Assembly: GCF_026914185.1 (NCBI RefSeq)
Contig: NC_070559.1
Coordinates: 3,322,001 to 3,386,000, forward strand
Length of the DNA: 64,000 bases
From: Puccinia triticina
Taxonomy: Eukaryota > Basidiomycota > Pucciniomycetes > Pucciniales > Pucciniaceae
Direction: 5' to 3'
Below are positions 54,271 through 64,000 of the stretch, one piece after another. The notes under the pieces are model-generated. The model was not told where the DNA came from, did not search any database, and saw only the letters and a program-made list of their open reading frames with translations. Both the position numbers and the translations under genes were made by a program. Position 1 is the first letter of the stretch, and every line of letters starts with the position of its first letter.

Positions 54271-57200
54271 AGTCAAGCAACACTGCAACCGATGCGATGC
54301 GATGCATGTATCGGCCAATACAGCGCATCGCATCGGCTTGGCGATGCACGGCATCTACACAATCGTGTATCGCATCGGCCAGCCGATGCGATAGCAATGC
54401 ATTGCATCGGTTGGGCCGATACATTCATCTCAAAAAGTATGCATCGCATCGGTTAGCCGATGCGATGCCGATGCAGTATCTGGGGCATCGGGGGGGCTTT
54501 TTTTTTTAACTCCGAGTTGCAGGTAAACGGACAGGGAGACGGGTTCAGGTCAAGAAATGGAGAAAAAAGTTAAATACAACTTTGTATAGGGGAAGGGACT
54601 ACTTGTATTTTCCCTTTCCGGCGTTCTCAGTAGTCGCTTTGGCTGGTCTGCGTTTTTTGGCCTGCTCTTCTTCCGCAGCAAGGTTGACTACCCTCTGAGC
54701 TGAAGCAAAATCGCCGTCCGCTTCATGTCCTTGTTGTAACCACTGGTGTGAACTTACACCTCGCTCGATTGTCCTTGCAGCTAAACTGCCTCGGTCGCGT
54801 CCACAAACGTCAGCGGCTGCCGAGAAGCATCGTTCCACCGTTGCTGAGGTGGCTGAGCACGCGAGGTAGTCTTTGGCCATTGAGGCCAAGACTGGGAACT
54901 CGAGTTGATGTTCCTGATAGGTACAACGGATGTAGTTTGATCAGTAAGGGTTCTGGAGCAGGATGTTAAGATTCAAGAGAAAAACCGTACCTTCCACCAC
55001 TTGAGACATTGCTCTCCTTGATCAGCTGGGAGTTTAAACTTGCCCAAAAGGTAAGTAGCCAACTCGTTGTCCGGGGGTGTCTCGACAGCCCCTGGGAAAA
55101 AATCGATGTTCCGTCCTGGTCGACGATGTTTGTCAGGTTGGGTACTGGCTTCAACCGGAGGGCTTGAAGCTGTATTTGAGCCCAATGCAGCTTCAACTGA
55201 CGCCTTTCGTTCGTTGTAGTGATGTTGGAGCATCCTATGCGCGCGGGTTTCGGAAGAGGGAAACCAAATGTGGAAGATTGATAACCGATAGGCGGGGTTC
55301 AACATTGTGGCTAGGATGACTGCATCACAGTCCAAGGCTTCATTGAGATAGGTGGCCGTTTTTAATAGCATGGTGCGGATCATGCGTTCAAGTTCGGGTT
55401 CGGTGACCGATTTGAGCTGTTCTCGGAGGAAATCCTTGATACCTTTGTATTCATATATCATGAGGCCGGCCGAGGAGTGATCCCCCTCCATCTTTTTCGT
55501 TACAAAGTAGAATTCCTAAAAAAGACTGATGTAATAAATGAAAAAATAAATAAAAACAGCCATTGGGATGGACTTGAGGAAAATGAAAACTCACACCAAG
55601 TATATCATTCAATCTTTTGACTATATCCCAGTCGTCACGACTTATCTGCACCTTGTTAAAGAAATCCTTGCCGCCATGGCGCTCGATTCGGTCTTTCTCA
55701 TTGTTGATCAATTGATTGATGATTGTTTGGCCCTGGTAAGCGCGGTCCCTGCTCTGCCACTTGACGTTCCAACGAATGCCATGGCCGGCAATGAGAGAGG
55801 GGCCAATATAATCAAGCTTCTTTGACCAAACGCTGAACTCTGATCGCTTCGCGGCTGAGGAAGTGATTCGGTGAATTACAAAATCGACGTTGCTCAAGAC
55901 TGATGAGACTGTTGATGGTGTCTCCTCTGCCTCTGACTCTAAGTTGGCAGATCCATCATCTTCAGTGTCACTTCCACCAGCGGATTCATAGGAGAAGTTG
56001 TCGGGCAGTTCGTTGGGGAGTTCTGCTAGATCCTGGTCGTTCTTATCAGGCACCAATCCAGGAGCGTCAGTGGGATCCGCCACCTCGCAGGCCTCGGCTA
56101 TCGTCCCCAGTTTGGGGACAAATCCAAGAGCGCCTCGTTTGTTCTCAGTCAAGCCATCGGTTCCCACGTCGATGGCTTTGAGGCCGGCAGTGAGGATCAA
56201 GGCAATCTTGTGGCAAAAACATCGGATGTGATTGTTGGTGAGGTCCATGTTGGTATTGGTTTCCTGCAGAACAATGTGATCTACCTCGGCAGTCATGGTT
56301 CGGTTATTTGAGCCAGAGTCGGTGGTTTGCGCTATAATGTAATTATAAATAGAACAAAAAAAAAAAGGCAAAATGAGCATCCTTTTGAAATCAAGAAGAA
56401 GAAAATGAAACTTATCTTTTGCTGAAGCAATGACTTGATGACAATATTTGAAAAGGGTAAAGCAAGGTATTTGCCCTTGTGTGTCCAAGATATATACTTA
56501 AGAGACAAGTGAGATACCCGGTAGACCCAATCCTCATTGATATAAGTCACTGCGATCCCGAGGAACGCTTGCCGGTTGCCTTTGGTTATCCACGCGTCGT
56601 GGATCAGGGTCATTTTTGATGGTACAGACTAATCCAAGATGTAAAAGGATGTCAGAAATGATCGAATAAATCAGGAATACAAATGAAGTCAGCTTACCTG
56701 TAGGGTGGCCAACACCTTGGCCTTCAAGTTTAAGTACAGCCGATGCGCCTCCTCCGCAGCCCAAGTACGAGAGTAGAGTGTGATGCCTTTGCGAGCATAG
56801 TCAAATGCGATTCCCAGAAGTCGATCTTCGATTCGCATCCAAGGGAGGGAAGAACGGATGAGCCACATGACCACAATCTGGTTCAAGGTACGGTTGTCAA
56901 ACGAAGTGTTTTTTAAGAATTTGGCCATGACACTGGAATCCGTATCCTTCTCCCGATTGGCGGCTGCTTGTTCTTTTGGAGTGATTGGCAGGTTTGCGCC
57001 AGAATTGATCGCACGTTTTCTTGCAGGGCAGGCCGCTCAAGTCAAGTTTCCATCTCGGTGCAGCTTCAAGTTGTGTCGAGTATTTTCCGCCTTCTTATAG
57101 ACCTTTGCGCACCATTTGCAGGTGTAGAGGTTCTTGGGCCCATCGGGCTACCAACAAAAAACGTAGACATTAAACTTCTCTAACGTAGGATAAGTATTTT

Positions 57201-58126
57201 AATGACGATAGAAATTAAAGTGCGATGACTTACTTTTCCATCTTCATGTTTTGGAGACTCAAAGTAATCATTCACGTCGTCGAAGCCATCCACGGCCACG
57301 CCTTGAGATTTTTTGCTGAGTTTCTTGACCTTTGAATTATCGTTGTCTGAGTCCTGGGTCATGTCCATAATGGAGATGTCGGCATCGGGCTCGGAGGAGT
57401 CGACATCCACTATCTGTTTTTTTTTTTTTTGATTTTTGCTTCGTTTGTTTGGAAACAACTTGAGATGATGAGTGCGAAGGGGCTGATTTTTTTGGAGGTC
57501 TGCGGGACTGAGAGGGGGTTTTGGACTGGGTGGCTGGGGCCTCTTCATCCTTGTCATTCTCGTCATTGTCAGACTCGGAAGTATCGTCTCGAGTTCGTTT
57601 GGCTAGTGATTGTCGACTGTCATTATCCGGCCGGATGTAATTTCCATGAGCCTTGACTGGTGTGATGATTCGGTTGCTTTGACGGGATGGTGGACGGGAC
57701 GGCCGTGGAGAGGCCGATGCGCGAGATTGTGCCATTCCTGGCAGTGGAAGCCTGGGGGGTGGGGGTGCCGAGGATGGAGGACTGATATCCACACCAATAT
57801 CTCCAGTAGCGGAGATAGAAATGGCAGCCTGCGGCACAGTTTTGGCCATGAAAAAGGTTTACACCCATCTAAACCCTATTCAGACATGTCTGACCGATAC
57901 CAGCCAATGTATCGGTGTGTGCATCGGAATCAAACGTGCATCGCATCGGACCAGCCGATGCACCAGCCCTAAAAGATGTGCATCGCATCGGCCATACTTT
58001 TCAAAAAGCCTGCATCGCATCGGTGGGCCAAAGCAATACCGATGCAGTGTATATGCGATGCAAATCGATGCGATACAGCCCGATGCACGATACTTGCATC
58101 ACATCGGTTGCAGCGTTGAGTCAAGC
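54271..58126 (-). mobile_element. Full-length hAT transposon, 8 bp TSD
   Basis: AGTCAAGC flanks the element (54271-54278 and 58119-58126). Ends CAACACTGCAACCGATG and CAACGCTGCAACCGATG face inward. About 200 bases at each end are dense in GCATCGCATCGG and its inverse. The centre is a six-exon transposase on the minus strand. The last base of the left duplication and the first base of the terminal repeat overlap, probably through loss of one C. Its length (about 3.84 kb) is normal for hAT. Confidence 0.88.
54599..57849 (-). pseudogene. hAT transposase with BED finger, nearly intact
   Basis: Exons (minus): 57849-57234, 57147-56698, 56628-about 56418, 56331-55595, 55515-54991 and 54913-54599, about 950 residues. 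Order: Ser/Pro/Lys-rich N-terminus, acidic linker, BED finger (CKWC with RHNLKLH) in exon 2, LIRSSLPWMRIED, MTLIHDAWITKGNRQAFLG, the first catalytic TTDSGSNN and CFCHKIALIL in exon 4, then the insertion/helical region with LATMLNPAYRL. The C-terminal dimerisation domain is QCLKWWK plus LACSATSATVERCFSAA. Lesions: a frame change across the A14 run near 57420, which may be a sequencing slip, and an in-frame TGA at 57037-57039 right after the finger. The exon 3/4 boundary is unclear (no good GT). It would cut and paste its own ends if repaired. Confidence 0.85.
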
Positions 58127-58328
58127 ACCCAAATTCTGTGCTGGTGCACCTTGAGTGTATACCTTGTTCAGCATCCCAATGCTGAACATTCTGTAGTGAT
58201 CATGCAGTAGGCTAAGGCAAATGTTCAAACTTGAAAATGAGCATCCCCCTGAGCACCCTTTTATTTTATTAAACACTCCATGTGCCATTGAATCCAGCTA
58301 GAATAACATAAAAAGGGTGTGTACACAT

Positions 58329-58785
58329 GAAAGGGATATGTACATAAGAAATGAATATGTAAGCATGAAAGGGGAATGTGAGAAGGTATATTAACACATA
58401 AAAGGGATATTTACAAATTATGAAAGGGATATGTATACATGAAAGGGGTTTGTATGTATGAAAGGAGTATGTGCAGTAAGGGGTATTTGCACATGAAAGG
58501 GATATGTAAACATCAAAGGGGTATGTAAACCTGAATGATGAAAGGGGTATTGAAAGGGATGTAAAAAACTCAAAGGGGACATGTAAACATGAAATTTTCA
58601 TGAACGCATGATGAAAGGGGTATGTACACATTGTGAAAGTGATACATGCACATGAAAGGGATACACGCACATGAAAGGGGTATGTGCACATAAAGGGGTA
58701 TGGACACATTATGAAAGGGGTGAATGCATAAAAAGGGATATGTGCACATGAAAGGGGTATGTGCACATGAAAGGGGGTTTTGCAC
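58329..58785. repeat. Tandem GAAAGGGGTATGTNCACAT repeat
   Basis: About 25 loose units of 18-20 bp. The 165-codon minus-strand ORF across it (repeated HIPFSCA-type motif) is an artefact of the repeat. Confidence 0.8.
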
Positions 58786-60534
58786 AGGTATCAACTCAGT
58801 ATTTTGGTGCCTGTACTCAGTTTTTTGGAGCTTAGACTCACTCTTGCATAAATTATGAAATTTTCATGTAATCAACCAGTGCTTGATTCTTGCATGAGGC
58901 ACAGCTTGCCTTGAGCTTGTGCATCTCAACTGCAAGCAGTTTCTAAAGTTTTTCTTGCAGTGCTGCAAAACCAGAATATTCTCTGTGTATCTATGTACAT
59001 ATTGCTCAGACTATTGGTAGGGCAAGGGTTGGGAGCTTCTTGCCTGATTAGCAGATTCAGATGAGTCTGGTAGTGGGGTTGCACACGCCACCCATGCTCC
59101 TCTACCAAACTGGGTACAAGGAACTTGCGTCAAGTTTGGCGTGAAGCGTCTCCAAAGGAGAGGCTTAGGACTAAAGTCAGATTCTTGGCCTGAGGCTGAC
59201 GAGGGATTTTGAAGAAAATGAGCAATTTTGTACTTAAATTTATTTTATGATTAGCTCTACAGCTTTACTCCAAATCCCAGCTGACCATGTTTCAGCCCTT
59301 GATCTCAGCTATCTTCTACATATTTTTTCAAGTATTCTCAACAAAAGTTGGCTGCTCAGCAGCCATTCTTGCCAGGGCTGTTTCTGAGCAATGTGATGGA
59401 CCCATTGGACCACTCGCTGGTCAAGATTGGACAGGTTCTCACGATTTTGGCTCACCAGACCTCCCAAGGCAGTTTTTTTACATCACAATTACTTCCAAGG
59501 GATGAGGATACAACTTTGATGGTATACATGGTAACATGCACAACAATGAGCTGATTCTAATGGTACTGGAGGCTGTGAAGAAATCTGAGGGGTATGTGGT
59601 GATATGTGGGTTAGAAGGATTTTTTGGCCATTTGGCTGGGCAGCCTCAGACCAAATGTTGGACATTAGGCACAAGTCCCTCCCGCAAGCGGGGGGGGGGG
59701 GGGGGGGGGGGGGGGGGGTGCTTGCGCCCCGCAAGCACAGGGAGGGACTTGTGCTAAGTTTGGTTGTCACAGGGGTAGCTGTTCTTGGTCATGTAGAAAA
59801 ACTCCTTGACACTCGTAGCAAACTTCTCTTTGTGTGTTGGTTGGGTGATGGATACAAAGACCCGACCTTTGTCAGGGTTCCCAAGAAGATGCAGGTACAG
59901 CAAGCCAGCTAATTGAGCACTGCTTCATGAATTGGAAATCCGCAGGAAAGGACGTGCTACCAACGCTGAAACAAGTACGATACATGGAGCGTATCTGGTA
60001 AACATTTTTCATTGAAGATACAGACCTACAAGTCCTATTTTTTGTTTTTAGCCCTGATTATGTATAGGATGGCTGAAAACAAAGTATAGGACATGTAGGT
60101 CTCCATATTCAATGAAAAACAATTACCAGATATGCTCCATGTATTGTACTTGTTTCAGCGTTGGTGCTACCCATGCCGCTACATTTTGTGACAAAACTAA
60201 AGTGCAAAACTCGCCATATATATGATAATTTTACGGAAGCTGAATTCACAAAAAAGTGCAGATCCATCCATGGCATTGTAAAAACACAATAAATAGCTTG
60301 TGCAAGCAAAACAGATTTGTGCTGGTGACATTTCAAGTAGGGGATCAAGGCAACATTGGCAAGAAGGGAATGGGAATTCAACAGGGTGACATCAAAAGGA
60401 AAGAGAGATCCCCTGGGAAGGAAGTGGGAATAAGAAAAACAAGAAAAAAAACAATGGCCACACAGGTTCACTTCAACCACTACCAGATATCCTGAGTGGG
60501 ATATCCAGTAAGAAATCCAGGATACCCTGTGTCC
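58786..60534. other. Intergenic with a small palindromic element and G run
   Basis: 59660-59765 holds CACAAGTCCCTCCC and its inverse GGGAGGGACTTGTG around CGCAAGC/GCTTGCG and 29 consecutive G at 59690-59718. 60000-60130 contains a short inverted pair around TACAGACCTACA... / ...ATGTAGGTCTCCATA. No gene is supported. Confidence 0.5.
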
Positions 60535-60891
60535 CAAGGCACACTCCGTAAGAGGAGTATGCCAGAGCACACTTTGTAATAGGAGTATGCCAAAGCAAAC
60601 TATGTAATAGGAGTATGCCAAAGCACACTCTGTAATAGGAGTATGCCAAAGCACACCCCGTTATACGAGTGTGCCAAAGCACACCCCATTGTAGCAGTGT
60701 GCCAAAGTACATCCCGTTATAGGAGTGTGCCAAAGAACACACCGTTATAGGAGTGTGCCAAAGCACACACCGTTATAGGAGTGTGCCAAAGCACACACCG
60801 TTATAGGAGTGTGCCAAAGAACACACCGTTATAGGAGTGTTCCAAAGCACACACTGTTATAGGAGTGTGCCAAAGCCAACACCGTTATAGG
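60535..60891. repeat. 28 bp tandem repeat, about 13 units
   Basis: The unit GTTATAGGAGTGTGCCAAAG plus CACACACC has period 28 (for example GTTATAG at 60744 and 60772). The array ends exactly where the copia LTR begins at 60892. Confidence 0.85.
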
Positions 60892-61229
60892 TGTTGAGCT
60901 ATAGAGCTGTTGTTATTTCTGTTTCATCTCTAGTTGTGTGCTACATACATGTCACTTTCATTTCTCACATTTCACTACAGTTTCACATTGTCATCTAGTT
61001 TACTGGAGGCAGCAGACGTGGAAGGATTTCCCTTTCCTCATCCTTCCACACCATCATCCACTCACCCGCATCGTGTCTGCTGTCTTCAGGTTAGTCATTC
61101 TCTTTTCTTTCTTCTCATGTTGTTTTCTTTTCTTCTCATCTTCTGATTTATGCAAATCATAATCCTTCCACACCATTATCCACTCACCCGCATCGTGTCT
61201 GCTGTCTTCAGCTCCTGTCTCGCCTATCA
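60892..61229 (+). repeat. Copia 5' LTR (338 bp)
   Basis: Starts TGTTGAG and ends CCTATCA, followed at once by the primer site. It contains an internal tandem duplication of about 122 bp marked by CCACTCACCCGCATCGTG at about 61060 and 61182. The 3' LTR lies beyond the window. Confidence 0.75.
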
Positions 61230-61245
61230 GGTTATGAGCACCATT
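61230..61245 (+). promoter_or_regulatory. Primer binding site, half-tRNA-iMet type
   Basis: GGTTATGAGCACC follows the LTR directly; its first ten bases equal those of the sites at 33162 and 48275. Confidence 0.65.
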
Positions 61246-61361
61246 TAGCGCAAAACTACCAGCAGCATCGCCAAGCACGTTAAAGACCGGCGTATCGAGT
61301 GGCTCTCATCAGTGGACTACTTAAGGATCAACCTTTCTTTCTCTCCTTCTTCTCAAGAACA

Positions 61362-62264
61362 ATGTCGACCGACACCAAGGAGGATCTACCAACTCACACC
61401 AGCGTCAGCCTTCACTCTCAATCATCCGTCTCCACCGCAAAGATCTCAACGGCTAGGCTCCCAATACTCAAAGGCCCCGGATCGGACTCGAACTTCCTGA
61501 ACTGGAAGAAAGTCGTCCTTCGAGTTCTGAAGTCAGCAAAGGTCAATCACGTCCTGACTCCCCTTGCCGCGAATCTTCGACCAGCAACCTGGGCCGAGGA
61601 CAACGACCTTGTCTGTGCTGTCTTAGTTCAGATAGTCGACGAGTCCAATCTCCGTCACCTGACCGACAAAGATACCGCTGCCGAAATCTGGCAGGATCTA
61701 GCTCGTGCTCACCAGGACTCTTCGACCGGCGGTCGAGTCTACTGGATTTGCAAACTTGTCAACGCCCGGATGGACAGAAATGACATTCATACACACATAG
61801 AATCGTTGGCGAATTCGTACGAACGACTCAATTCTCTCATCACGCCGGAAAAACCTCTCACCGCAGAAGACGTACACAACGCCGCTCTGCTCAGTTCGAT
61901 CCCACCAGACTGGCTTCATTGCGTTTCCGCACTTATGAATCAGGAAGGAGTAAAAACGGCAACGATCGTCTCCGCTCTGAAAAATGAAGCTGTCTGTCGC
62001 AAGTCTCAAGGCAACATAATCGCCGTCTCATCCACCAAGGCAAACTCGTCGAAGGCTGCTGTCTCCTCAAACCCTCCCAAAGGCACCCGCAACGATTCCA
62101 CCAAGAAACCCCGTCGGTGTCCCCTTTGCAACAGTGATTCACACGATTTGAACTCCTGTAACAACACAAGGAAGCTCATCGCCGATCACAAAGCAGCTCA
62201 GAAGGCACGTTGGGAAGCTTCTCAACAAGAAAAACCCGCCTTGTCCTCCAAGCCGGCGGCCTGA
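61362..62264 (+). CDS. Copia gag (capsid-nucleocapsid)
   Basis: 300 codons from the ATG at 61362 to a UGA at 62262-62264. The gag core has a UBN2-type arrangement (FLNWKKVVLRVLK, then DKDTAAEIWQDL and ESLANSYERLNSL). The zinc knuckle CPLCNSDSHDLNSC (C-x2-C-x4-H-x4-C) follows. Proteins of this type assemble virus-like particles and bind the element RNA. Composition is GC-rich and the frame undamaged, so the element looks young. Confidence 0.88.
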   Translation: MSTDTKEDLPTHTSVSLHSQSSVSTAKISTARLPILKGPGSDSNFLNWKKVVLRVLKSAKVNHVLTPLAANLRPATWAEDNDLVCAVLVQIVDESNLRHLTDKDTAAEIWQDLARAHQDSSTGGRVYWICKLVNARMDRNDIHTHIESLANSYERLNSLITPEKPLTAEDVHNAALLSSIPPDWLHCVSALMNQEGVKTATIVSALKNEAVCRKSQGNIIAVSSTKANSSKAAVSSNPPKGTRNDSTKKPRRCPLCNSDSHDLNSCNNTRKLIADHKAAQKARWEASQQEKPALSSKPAA

Positions 62265-64000
62265 GCAGGTAGAACCTCAGCCGCCACGTTGGGACAATCA
62301 TCCCACAAATACGACGAAGACAACAACTCAGACTACTCCGGGTCTGAAGTAGACGTGGTAGCCGGAAACGCGGTGGTCTCGCTTTCCATCTCTTCAGACT
62401 TGCCGCGAGGAGGGGACGCCAACATCGACTCGGGCTGTTTGATGTCCATGACACCGGATGTCGATGCGATAAGCTCCGCGAAATCCGATCGAACTCCTGT
62501 CCGACTGGCCGATCATTCCGTCGTTGAAGCCTCCCACAAGGGTATCCAAAATCTCCCTCTCGCTGGCGGAAAGACAGTCAAAACGCTCGTGGTCCCAGCA
62601 CTCCATGAACCCCTTCTTTTGGTGGCCGCTATGTGCGATGAAGACTTAACAATTGTCTTTACGAAGAGCTCATGTGATTTCTTCGCCACCCCATCAACTC
62701 AAATCACCGGCGACCTCGTGGGGCGAGGCTACAGAAGAGGAAACCTCTATTATCTACCCTCCGAGCCTGTGAGCTTGTTTTCCTCTACTCCTGTATTCCC
62801 CCCTCCAACCAACAACTCTCTTTTGGGTCTCCACTACCGCTACTCACACATTGGGCTGAAACCCCTAAAAACTCTCCTTAAACTCAACGGCATAACCCCC
62901 ACAGTTATGAACAAGGTCAAAGTTCAACGATGTCGAGTCTGCATCCAGTTGAAAATGCCTTGCAACGCCTTCAAGTCTCGAGCCTCCTACCGCTCATCTT
63001 CGCCGGGCCAACTGATCCACTCGGATGTCGGATCCTATGAGGTCGTGTCGCGGGAAGGTTATAAGTACTTTATCACCTTCATCAACGATTGTTCAAAATA
63101 TCTTCATGTTTTCCCTATGAAATGCAAAAGCGATTCTTTCGCGTGTTTCAAACTTTTTCGAGCCTCCTTTGAAAAATCCGGTTCCTATAAGATCCTCTCT
63201 CTCCGTACGGATAACGGCGGAGAGTATATTTCGAAGGAATTTGAATCCTACCTGGCATCCTCGGGGATAAAGCATGATCCAGGACCACCTCACTCTCCGG
63301 AACTCAACGGTGTGGCGGAACGAACCAACAGAACAATCAACAATCTGGTTCAAGTTGCACTTCTTCAGGCAAATCTTCCTAAGTCGTTCTGGACGGACGC
63401 TCTCCGGCATTTTCTCTTCCCATTCAATTCCTTTCCATGTCACACCCCAATGGGCTTTAAATCTCCCATCTCAATCTTACAACAACACCCGACTGACCTA
63501 AATCTGATTCACCCCTTTGGGTGCTTAGTGTGGTACAAGACCCCCGAGGCCAACCGCAAGAAGTTAGACCACAAAGGACGGGCCTCGATACTTCTCTCGT
63601 ATCTATTGGACGGAAACGGATACCGCCTCTGGGATCTGCAAAAACGTTTGGTGGTAAAATCCCGTGACGTGATCTTTGAGGACTTCACCTTTCCCTATGG
63701 GGCTGAACTTTGGTCTCCTCCAAAACCAATCCACGTCGAGATACCCTGGCCGGAATCCTCCCCAATTGCATCAACCCCCCCCCCCCTCAATGTCCCCTCA
63801 AATGACAAAGCCCCGCTAACACCGTGTCTCCCCCCTCCTCCTATTCCCCCTACTCCTCTCCCAGCTCCCCAGCGTCCATCTACACCGGATCTCTCTATGC
63901 TCAACGTCCCACTAGCCCCCCGCTTTGATCGACGACTCACGGCATCTATCCACGCACCGGGCAACGCACCTCGAGATCCAGTGAACATCTCCTCCGACAC
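62265..64000 (+). CDS. Copia pol: protease and integrase, continues past the window
   Basis: 578 codons without a stop, in the same frame as gag and separated from it only by one UGA. The protease active site is IDSG at about 62433, though the usual aromatic and Ala are replaced (ANIDSGC). The integrase zinc-binding HHCC has its CRVC at 62929-62940. The catalytic D, D and E of the integrase are in IHSDVGS, RTDNGGEY and SPELNGVAERTNR. The copia-specific core end HPFGCLVWY and GYRLWD follow, then a Pro-rich linker to the missing RT. Confidence 0.88.

Noticed and set aside
58269..58766. 165-codon minus-strand ORF with a regular repeated motif
   Set aside because: Product of the 18-20 bp tandem repeat, not a repeat protein.
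60535..60891. CRISPR-like regular array
   Set aside because: Units are contiguous with no spacers, and the genome is eukaryotic.

Overview
This window reads as a repeat-rich nuclear genome segment of a basidiomycete, most likely a rust fungus (Pucciniales). The reasons are short 60-190 base spliceosomal introns, a 7-exon MCM4 gene of fungal type, hAT, Harbinger, copia and Ty3-type elements nested in one another, and short secreted-protein genes scattered between repeats. I have not tried to name a species. All exon models were built by hand from reading frames and GT/GC...AG signals with matching phases; no alignment or search was run.

Layout. 1-3616: a satellite array of about 174 bp units that flips orientation near 2853 and carries a 216 bp CACTG-type MITE. 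3617-9019: AT-rich repeat remnants with no confident gene. 9020-11185: two secreted-protein genes, a 50-residue peptide (+) and a 282-residue three-exon protein (-). 11516-16196: inverted-repeat elements, a copia RNase H remnant and a 901 bp hAT-type MITE with a perfect 8 bp target duplication. 16850-19610: a decayed hAT transposase split by a smaller hAT-like MITE. 21696-25158: MCM4. 27699-28558: a five-exon, eight-cysteine secreted protein. 28783-29048: a MITE. 29679-31486: a Harbinger-type transposase with a 499 bp insertion, a lost catalytic Asp and a stop. 32984-37587: a copia 5' end (LTR, half-tRNA primer site, gag start) followed by a Ty3-like gag with its LTR on the minus strand.

39801-41306 (-): methylthioribulose-1-phosphate dehydratase of the methionine salvage pathway, eight exons including one of 23 nt; a BED zinc-finger gene lies just upstream. 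43073-43816: a foldback element with 8 bp TSD. 45628-46808: an unrecognised lysine-rich, frameshifted ORF. 47854-48823: the most unusual locus, a miniature LTR retrotransposon (TRIM-like) whose ~215 bp LTRs each contain an 85 bp tRNA-like Pol III unit, present as a complete copy fused head-on to an inverted partial copy. 50019-50998 (+): a five-exon glutathione S-transferase. 54278-58118: a full-length hAT element with 8 bp TSD and GCATCGCATCGG subterminal repeats. 58329-60891: tandem repeats and a 29-base G run. 60892-64000: a copia retrotransposon whose gag and pol share one frame interrupted by a single UGA; it runs off the window.

Host genes (MCM4, MtnB, GST and three secreted candidates) are islands in transposon DNA. 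Several transposon lesions are CGA-to-TGA or CG-to-CA changes, which fits decay of methylated CpG.
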